A stretch of 10,844 nucleotides of DNA from positions 1-10,844 of the forward strand of contig SPCL01000065.1 in NCBI GenBank assembly GCA_004525335.1. Reading direction: 5' to 3'. A program made the position numbers and the translations under genes. This document shows positions 6,003 to 10,844 of this stretch, in pieces; the stretch's first letter is position 1, and each line of letters begins with the position of its first letter. The notes below the pieces were generated by a model. That model saw nothing but the letters and a program-made list of their open reading frames with translations, was not told the origin of the DNA and did not search any database. The stretch comes from Thermodesulfobacteriales bacterium (GTDB lineage: Bacteria; Desulfobacterota_D; UBA1144; Nemesobacterales; UBA2774).

Positions 6003-6443
6003 ATGAACAAGGCAATAATTCAGGAAAGGGTAAATGAGTTTATAGACCGCAGCAAGGATCTGGGGATTAAAGTTACCCCTCAGAGGATAGCCATATACAG
6101 AGAGCTTGCAAGCACTGACCAGCATCCAAGTACTGAAATTATTTATAAGAAGATAAAGGATTACTATCCTAATATCTCACTCACTACTGTTTATAGAACT
6201 CTTGAGACATTTGAGAAATTAGGCCTCATCTCCGTTGTAAACGTGCTATACAATGCTGCCCGTTATGACGCTAATTTATCTCCTCACCACCATATCGTAT
6301 GCACAGAGTGTAAAAAAGTTGAAGATGTTTACGATGACTCTCTTAATAATTTAGACATTTCCAATAAAACTCTTGGAGACTACAAAGTAGAGGGATATTC
6401 TCTTCTCCTAAGCGGTGTATGCAAAAGCTGCGGAAGTAATTGA
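6003..6443 (+). CDS. perR: Fur-family peroxide-responsive repressor, PerR-like
   Basis: A 146-aa cytoplasmic winged-helix metalloregulator, the same size as B. subtilis PerR (145 aa). The N-terminal DNA-binding part carries VTPQRIAIY (24-32) and the recognition-helix region ISLTTVYRTL (58-67). The metal site lines up with PerR at all five regulatory positions: His41 (HPSTE), Asp89 (RYD), His95 and His97 (PHHH), and Asp108. The last is Asp as in PerR, where Fur proteins usually have Glu. Structural zinc would be held by C100-x2-C103 and C140-x2-C143. The start is ATG 6003 with AGAGG 7 nt upstream; an in-frame TTG at 5970 would add 11 residues but lies in the promoter. It is divergent from eda and precedes a nitroreductase-like gene by 108 bp. 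Peroxide sensing is inferred from the residues; generic Fur-family membership is certain. Confidence 0.85.
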   Translation: MNKAIIQERVNEFIDRSKDLGIKVTPQRIAIYRELASTDQHPSTEIIYKKIKDYYPNISLTTVYRTLETFEKLGLISVVNVLYNAARYDANLSPHHHIVCTECKKVEDVYDDSLNNLDISNKTLGDYKVEGYSLLLSGVCKSCGSN

Positions 6444-6551
6444 TTTAACCCCTATTACAATCTTGATGTTCTAACTATTATCATTTCCAAAATTCCTATT
6501 ATTATGTAATTCTATATTCGTAATCAATTCTAAAATTTCAAGGAGAATTCC

Positions 6552-7862
6552 ATGGGTATTCCTGAGGGTTTAGACGTAGCACTTAAGTTCGGGTTTATGG
6601 ACTCTATCTTTACCCGCCGCTCAAGACGATTCGGGCTCGGTATGGAAATAAAGGACGGGACACTAAAGCATAAGTCTGTACACAAGCCCGTAGCGCTTAC
6701 CGAGCTAGAAGAGGCGTTTTTGATCTGGTCGGGCACCGGGATGACAGGGCTATCCCTTGGAGACCTTCCCCGCACCGGGATATCATGGCTTTTTCAGTGG
6801 ACGGGACGAAGCTGGCCCTGCTCGTGCAATTCTCATTCTACCGAGCTTTTTTATACCAACGACGACGGTGTCTATATGGTTAAGCTTCACGACGTGATGC
6901 CCGAGCCCGGACAGACTTCAATCTTTCATGGAACATCAGAAGAAGAAAAATTAGAAAAGGTGCTAACATTATTTAGAAGAAGCCTAATCAAGCTTGAGGA
7001 CGGGAGAGCGAATCTTCCCAAGGGAGAGCCCGGGTTATTTGATTTTAACGCCTGGAACTGCAATAAACCCGGCACAACATTTTTTGTACCTGTTACAAAC
7101 ACGACGATTGAATACATGGTGCTTTTGTTTATTTATTTTGGTGAGAAGTATGCATTTAACATAGTAGATGAACTTAACGGCGGCAGATCGTGCGGACTCG
7201 ACAAATGGATTGACAAGGGATATATCAGAAAGGATGTAGAGTTGTCACTGTTTGATTTAGAGCTAAGGGTGCTTACAACTTTAAACGTCGAGCAGGCTTT
7301 TATATGCCAAAATATGAACCTTGCCCTTCAGACTCTGGGACTCGGAGGCTGGGCATTCACAGGGCTCCTGCCTCACTATGCGCTTGGTGTAAACCCTGAT
7401 TACAAGGGGCTTGGTTTCAGATTTACACATCCACAGAAAACTCTAAGAACCTCCAAACCGCCTGTTCCGGTTGGCAGGGATGGAGTATTTGAGGCCCTAT
7501 GCCCTCCCTATGTAGATAATATGAGGGACGCAGTAGATAAGTTTTTAGAGCAGAGAGGATATTTCTGGGAAGAGGATAACGCATATCCTTATCAAAACCC
7601 CGAGGGAGTGCTTTCAGACGAATACCATCCGAGTGAAGTTAGGATTGAAATAGTTAAGGATTTTTGCTCTTATATTTATGAGAACTATGGGCGCTTTCCA
7701 GCCTTTTTAGACCCTATGTTTGCGAGGCTTGTTTTTCAAGCCCATCATTTAGACCTGGATTTTTATGATAAGTACTACAATGAAGGAGCGTATACCGATG
7801 TTCACAAGAATCACTTTAAGCTCTGGCATCCGGAAATGGATGATCCTTTTGAAAAAAAATAA
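6552..7862 (+). CDS. Large nitroreductase-fold (FMN-type) protein of unknown function
   Basis: The 436-aa product is about twice the length of a plain nitroreductase. Three regions point to the fold. An N-terminal FTRRSRRF (20-27) matches the FMN-phosphate-binding RRSxR start. LTELEEAFLIWSGTGMTG (49-66) follows it. AFICQNMNLALQTLGLGGW (249-267) is close to the family's QNxxLAAxxLGLG helix. ELFYTNDDGVYMV (98-110) recalls the ELY...DGVY strand of SagB/ThcOx-type members. The usual PSAG/PSAHN segment is replaced by WPCSCNSHSTEL (88-99). About 130 residues separate the two halves, and 170 residues follow the QN helix. The start is an ATG with AAGGAG 6 nt upstream. It is noticeably richer in G+C than its neighbours in places. 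It lies 108 bp after perR. Substrate is unknown; I would not name a reaction. Confidence 0.7.
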   Translation: MGIPEGLDVALKFGFMDSIFTRRSRRFGLGMEIKDGTLKHKSVHKPVALTELEEAFLIWSGTGMTGLSLGDLPRTGISWLFQWTGRSWPCSCNSHSTELFYTNDDGVYMVKLHDVMPEPGQTSIFHGTSEEEKLEKVLTLFRRSLIKLEDGRANLPKGEPGLFDFNAWNCNKPGTTFFVPVTNTTIEYMVLLFIYFGEKYAFNIVDELNGGRSCGLDKWIDKGYIRKDVELSLFDLELRVLTTLNVEQAFICQNMNLALQTLGLGGWAFTGLLPHYALGVNPDYKGLGFRFTHPQKTLRTSKPPVPVGRDGVFEALCPPYVDNMRDAVDKFLEQRGYFWEEDNAYPYQNPEGVLSDEYHPSEVRIEIVKDFCSYIYENYGRFPAFLDPMFARLVFQAHHLDLDFYDKYYNEGAYTDVHKNHFKLWHPEMDDPFEKK

Positions 7863-7955
7863 ACTCAACAACAAAATACTATCTTATTACTAACATTGTA
7901 TTAATTCTCAAAATCGTTTATTCTTAGGGCAAATTATTTTTAAAACTTATATGGT

Positions 7956-8030
7956 ATGGGAATAGTTAAAACAATACTGGGAATGACCAAAACAATACAA
8001 GGACTCTTAGGAGTGTTAGATTTTCATTAA
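7956..8030 (+). other. Possible 24-codon micro-ORF with heptad repeat
   Basis: An ATG at 7956 opens a frame of 24 codons ending in TAA at 8028-8030. After the Met the peptide is three heptads, GIVKTIL, GMTKTIQ and GLLGVLD, then FH. The glycine-led heptads make an amphipathic or hydrophobic peptide pattern. No Shine-Dalgarno sequence is visible. A frame of this length is common by chance, so this is a candidate only. Confidence 0.2.
7958..7999 (+). repeat. Imperfect 21-bp tandem repeat in the 377-bp spacer
   Basis: Two copies (7958-7978 and 7979-7999) share GGGAAT and AAAACAATAC and differ in the four bases between them (AGTT versus GACC, all transitions) and in the last base, so 16 of 21 positions agree. 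The period is seven codons or two helical turns. Confidence 0.75.
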
Positions 8031-8058
8031 AGTCTTCTTATTTAATTCTCCTGTATGC

Positions 8059-8105
8059 CCTCTTAATCCTTCAATTCTCTTGATTGATTCTGATGAGTTA
8101 AGAGG
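8059..8105. repeat. Perfect 8-bp inverted repeat with long loop
   Basis: CCTCTTAA (8059-8066) and TTAAGAGG (8098-8105) are exact inverted copies 31 nt apart. A second CTCTT at 8077-8081 can also pair with AAGAG (8100-8104), so two alternative stems compete for the same right arm. It lies just upstream of the candidate promoter of the radical SAM gene. A regulator-binding or transcript-end role is possible; neither is shown. Confidence 0.35.
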
Positions 8106-8126
8106 AAACCTACTTTAACACTTATG

Positions 8127-8135
8127 TGCTATAAA
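8127..8135 (+). promoter_or_regulatory. Candidate extended -10 promoter of the radical SAM gene
   Basis: TGC-TATAAA, followed by ATTG, closely resembles the TGG-TATAAA candidate of perR. No good -35 hexamer stands at the right distance, which is common for extended -10 promoters. The leader would be about 100 nt long. Confidence 0.35.
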
Positions 8136-8168
8136 ATTGAAATAAAATCCACGATGAAGCCACACACT

Positions 8169-8228
8169 CTCGAGATTTGCGAAATTCGCTTATCCGTAGC
8201 CGAGTCAAACAGTAGTAGAGTCAAACTC
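8169..8228 (+). promoter_or_regulatory. Structured leader with direct repeats before the radical SAM gene
   Basis: GAGTCAAAC occurs at 8202-8210 and again at 8218-8226, a 16-bp period. The second copy continues to GAGT-CAA-ACTC (8218-8228), a tiny hairpin touching the Shine-Dalgarno AAGGGG (8229-8234). Upstream are CTCG (8169-8172), which can pair with CGAG (8201-8204), and between them the small palindrome GCGAA-A-TTCGC (8179-8189). Translational control is inferred; no known riboswitch class is recognised. Confidence 0.3.
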
Positions 8229-8239
8229 AAGGGGAATAT

Positions 8240-9856
8240 ATGCGAAAACTTAAAATAGGAATTATTGATTTTATTACTAAATCTCCAAACAAATCAATCT
8301 GGGCACGCATTATGCATGCAAACCTTGCGGGTCTTATGCCGCAAGTTATTGCTGTTTGGTGTGAAGAGATGGGTCATGATGTTGAATTATTTTCATTTAC
8401 CGGTTGTGAAGAACTAAAAACAGATACACCCAAAGACATTGATATAGTTTTCATTAGCGCTTTTACACAATCTGCAATACAAGCTTATGCTTTAAGCAAT
8501 TTATACCGCTCTCAAGGAGTGATAACAGTTTTAGGCGGTCCTCACGCACGTTGCTATCCAGAGGATGCCCAAAAATATTTTGACTATGTTCTGGGCTTAA
8601 CCGACAAGGAGATTTGCAGGGAAGTGTTAGAAGAATGCTCCCACCACCTTGAGTTAGGAAGGCATTTGTCTGCCGCACAGCAGCCCACTTATCTACCAGG
8701 TATCCGTGAGCGCTGGAAATATATTGAGTTTGCTCTCAGAAAGGCTCCTTGGGTCAAGATGGTTCCAATGATAGGAAGCTTGGGCTGTCCTTATACATGC
8801 AGCTTTTGTATAGATGCAGATGTGCCGTATCAGCCACTTGAGTTTGAATCTATAAAAGAAGATCTAAGGTTTGTCAGAACTAAATACAAACGCCCCGTTG
8901 TTAGCTGGTATGATCCCAATTTCGGCGTCAGATTCGATGATTATATGCAGACTATTGAAGATGCTGTACCTATGAATAGCATAGATTTTATAGCGGAGAG
9001 CAGTTTGTCACTTTTATCAGAACCGCATCTGAAACGCCTGAGAGATAATGGATTTAAAGCTATTCTCCCTGGAATTGAGTCATGGAATGATCTGGCTATG
9101 AAGTCTAAAACAGGCAAGAAACAGGGTATGGATAAAGTTGAAGTTGTCTCAGAACATGTAAACATGATACTGAGATATTTGCCCTATATACAAACTAACT
9201 TTGTGCTTGGTCTTGATTGTGACGATGGACCGGAGTCTTTTGAGCTGACAAAGAAATTTGTGGATATGTCTCCTGCGGCCTTTCCGGCCTTCCCTCTTTT
9301 AACTTCATTTGGGGAAGCTGCGCCGCTCAATCTTGAGTTTCAGGGAGCAGGCAGAGTGTTGCCCTTCCCATTTCATTTCTTAAACAATAACCATGCTATG
9401 AATGTAAGGCCTGCACACAGCAGTTGGCCTGAAATGTATGACCGTATAATTAGCCTTGTAGAGCATTCTTTCTCCTGGTCGTCAATTTGGAACCGTTTTA
9501 TTGAAACCAAAACTACCTTTCCAAAAGCTCTCAATTTTGTCCGTGCAGTATCAACTGAGGGTTTTGGAAGGATGAGGTTTTATAGAGAAATTAGAAGACG
9601 TCTAGATGAGGATAGACAGTTTAGAGACTTCTTTGAAGGCGAGACAACCGTTATTCCCGAGTTCTATATTGACATGATGAAGAAGGACTTAGGACCGCTC
9701 TGGGAATGGCTGCCTGAAGGTGCTATCTGCCACGACCAGAACGCTTATTATAAAAAAGATAAGGAAAGGAAAAGATTAAAAGCTGAGCAAAAGCAGAAAC
9801 AAGAAATTCCGCTTGATAAGAAAGTAGCTCAAGCGGGACAAAGAGCCTCCGCCTAA
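8240..9856 (+). CDS. B12-binding-domain-type radical SAM protein, function unknown
   Basis: The 538-aa cytoplasmic protein has the two-domain layout of cobalamin-type radical SAM enzymes. Residues 1 to about 140 form a Rossmann-like B12-binding-type domain: KIGIIDFITK, PQVIAVWCEEMGHDVELFSFTG, DIVFISAFTQSA, and VLGGPHARCYPEDA (97-110). No DxHxxG is present, as is usual when cobalamin is bound base-off without His. The radical SAM core follows with C183-x3-C187-x2-C190 in GCPYTCSFC, then DPNFGV (225-230), LPGIES (276-281) and NFVLGLD (320-326). The C-terminal 190 residues carry no motif I know and end in a Lys/Glu-rich tail from about 505. The start is an ATG with AAGGGG 5 nt upstream. It stands alone between a structured leader and a convergent dehydrogenase 35 bp away. 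The substrate, possibly for methylation, cannot be named. Confidence 0.85.
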   Translation: MRKLKIGIIDFITKSPNKSIWARIMHANLAGLMPQVIAVWCEEMGHDVELFSFTGCEELKTDTPKDIDIVFISAFTQSAIQAYALSNLYRSQGVITVLGGPHARCYPEDAQKYFDYVLGLTDKEICREVLEECSHHLELGRHLSAAQQPTYLPGIRERWKYIEFALRKAPWVKMVPMIGSLGCPYTCSFCIDADVPYQPLEFESIKEDLRFVRTKYKRPVVSWYDPNFGVRFDDYMQTIEDAVPMNSIDFIAESSLSLLSEPHLKRLRDNGFKAILPGIESWNDLAMKSKTGKKQGMDKVEVVSEHVNMILRYLPYIQTNFVLGLDCDDGPESFELTKKFVDMSPAAFPAFPLLTSFGEAAPLNLEFQGAGRVLPFPFHFLNNNHAMNVRPAHSSWPEMYDRIISLVEHSFSWSSIWNRFIETKTTFPKALNFVRAVSTEGFGRMRFYREIRRRLDEDRQFRDFFEGETTVIPEFYIDMMKKDLGPLWEWLPEGAICHDQNAYYKKDKERKRLKAEQKQKQEIPLDKKVAQAGQRASA

Positions 9857-9891
9857 GTCTGTATTATATATTTAAAGCAATCTTGCTAGTG

Positions 9892-10844
9892 TCAGTTTTG
9901 GTTGATTTTTAAGACTTTAGCGCCCTTAATTTTCCCTTGCTTTAAATCAATTAGTGCATTATTTGCGTTTTCAAAATCGTATTCTTCTACTTCAGGCTTA
10001 ATTGATATTTCGGCTGCTAACTCTAGGAATTCTAAAACATCTTTTCTACTTATATTTGCCACACTCTTTATTTCTTTTTCCATCCACAGATCGCGCGAGT
10101 AGTCCAGATTCATTAAATAAGCTTTATCCGCTTCTTCTTTCCGTATAGCATTAATAATTAGCCTGCCTTCGGTATTTAGATTTTTAAGAGCCTCTACTAC
10201 AGGCTTCCATGCGGGCGTGGTGTCGATTATAGCGTCAAGTTTATTAGGGGAGAAATCTTCAGAGTCCCCTGCCCAGAGGGCTCCTAGCTCTCTTGAGAAT
10301 TCTCTTTCTTTTTCGCTTCTTGCAAAAACATAGATATCTGAATTAGGAAACATATGTTTAGCCATTTTCATGACTAAATGACCTGAGGCTCCAAACCCTG
10401 TAAGTCCTAAGCTCTTGCCGTCTTCTATTGCTGTCAGCTTAAGTGATCTATATCCTATTGCTCCGGCACATAGTAAAGGCGCGGCTTGTGTATCTGTGAA
10501 CCCTTCTGGGATTTTGTATGCGTAGTTCTCTGACACTGTCATGTACTGGGCATATCCACCGTTCTTATCCCTTCCGGTTGCTTTAAACTCTTCACATAGG
10601 TTGTCATTTCCCTCTTTACAGTATCGACATTCTCCACATGAGGAGTATATCCAAGCCACCCCTACTCTCTCACCTTTCGTAAATTTCTCAGAATTTAAGC
10701 CCAGCTCCTCAACTACTCCTATTACCTGGTGGCCAAGTACGATTGGAAATTGTGGTAGAGGAATCCGCCCTTCTATCTCATCAAGCTCAGTATGACAAAC
10801 ACCGCATACCGAAACTCTAATTAATATTTCTCCTTCATTTGGAA
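9892..10844 (-). CDS. Zinc-dependent alcohol dehydrogenase family protein (5' end outside window)
   Basis: The frame stays open to the right edge, so the true start lies beyond 10844; the GTG at 10659 is internal. Of the 316 visible residues, Cys16 (GVCHTEL), His38 (GHQ) and Cys125 (LLCAG) are the likely catalytic zinc ligands, and Cys69, 72, 75 and 83 (CGECRYCKEGNDNLC) the structural zinc set. GFGASG (149-154) is the dinucleotide-binding glycine motif. AWIYSSCGECRYC, LLCAGAIGYRSL and LGLTGFGASGHL together resemble the medium-chain subgroup often called zinc-binding alcohol dehydrogenase family protein (AdhA-like; TIGR02822 from memory). The usual GHE is GHQ here. It oxidises alcohols or reduces aldehydes with NAD(P); the substrate is unknown. 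It converges on the radical SAM gene with 35 bp between stops and no obvious terminator. Confidence 0.88.
   Translation of the reverse strand, partial: PNEGEILIRVSVCGVCHTELDEIEGRIPLPQFPIVLGHQVIGVVEELGLNSEKFTKGERVGVAWIYSSCGECRYCKEGNDNLCEEFKATGRDKNGGYAQYMTVSENYAYKIPEGFTDTQAAPLLCAGAIGYRSLKLTAIEDGKSLGLTGFGASGHLVMKMAKHMFPNSDIYVFARSEKEREFSRELGALWAGDSEDFSPNKLDAIIDTTPAWKPVVEALKNLNTEGRLIINAIRKEEADKAYLMNLDYSRDLWMEKEIKSVANISRKDVLEFLELAAEISIKPEVEEYDFENANNALIDLKQGKIKGAKVLKINQN

Noticed and set aside
6530..6775. Minus-strand 81-codon frame at the start of the nitroreductase-like gene
   Set aside because: It is antisense to a gene with a good Shine-Dalgarno and family motifs, and its Ser/Pro-rich translation has no recognisable feature.
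8001..8025. ACTC-TTAG-GAGT hairpin followed by TTTT as terminator of the nitroreductase-like gene
   Set aside because: The stem is only 4 bp, lies about 140 bp after the stop, and the T-run is short and offset.
8030..8239. Cobalamin riboswitch before the B12-type radical SAM gene
   Set aside because: The segment is short and no recognisable B12-box sequence is present. A single GCCAC is not enough.
9857..9891. Bidirectional terminator between the convergent radical SAM and dehydrogenase genes
   Set aside because: Only a 4-bp GCAA/TTGC match is visible, with no stable stem or U-tract.
9892..10659. GTG at 10659 as start of the alcohol dehydrogenase
   Set aside because: The frame continues upstream to the window edge and encodes the catalytic GVCHTE and GHQ motifs, so the gene starts outside the window.

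Overview
The window is about 10.8 kb of AT-rich bacterial chromosome with ordinary, densely packed housekeeping and accessory genes. There is no phage, IS element, CRISPR array, tRNA or rRNA that I can see. The gene set suggests a Gram-negative bacterium outside the best-studied groups: menaquinone made by the futalosine route (MqnC), glycogen synthase paired with an Entner-Doudoroff aldolase, a PerR-type Fur regulator, a secreted DUF6600-type protein and a cobalamin/radical-SAM enzyme. Deltaproteobacteria-like or candidate-phylum lineages would fit, but the affiliation is inference and I cannot fix it from the sequence.

Layout. Bases 1-244 (minus) hold the 5' end of a secreted protein that runs off the left edge. 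A divergent spacer with a short inverted repeat separates it from mqnC (420-1499, plus). mqnC converges, with only 4 bp between stop codons, on a minus-strand block read right to left: eda (5205-5834) and glgA (3699-5198) as a tight two-gene operon, a candidate terminator, then a separate unit with its own promoter: a DUF6600-like secreted protein (1947-3482), a strong intercistronic hairpin, and an unknown 126-aa protein (1504-1884).

Divergent from eda is a Fur-family regulator with the full PerR metal-site signature (6003-6443, plus), followed by a large, atypical nitroreductase-fold protein (6552-7862, plus). A 377-bp spacer follows. It holds a 21-bp imperfect tandem repeat inside a possible 24-codon micro-ORF, inverted repeats, a candidate promoter and a leader with direct repeats. 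Next comes a B12-binding-type radical SAM protein (8240-9856, plus), which converges on a zinc-dependent alcohol dehydrogenase (9892 to beyond the right edge, minus).

How the genes work together. Only eda-glgA is clearly a functional unit (central carbon and glycogen). perR next to a flavin-oxidoreductase-like gene suggests redox or peroxide control but is unproven. The most promising undescribed items are the nitroreductase-like protein, the heptad-repeat micro-ORF, the DUF6600/126-aa unit with its hairpin, and the radical SAM protein with a structured leader. I see no evidence for a large novel multi-gene system.
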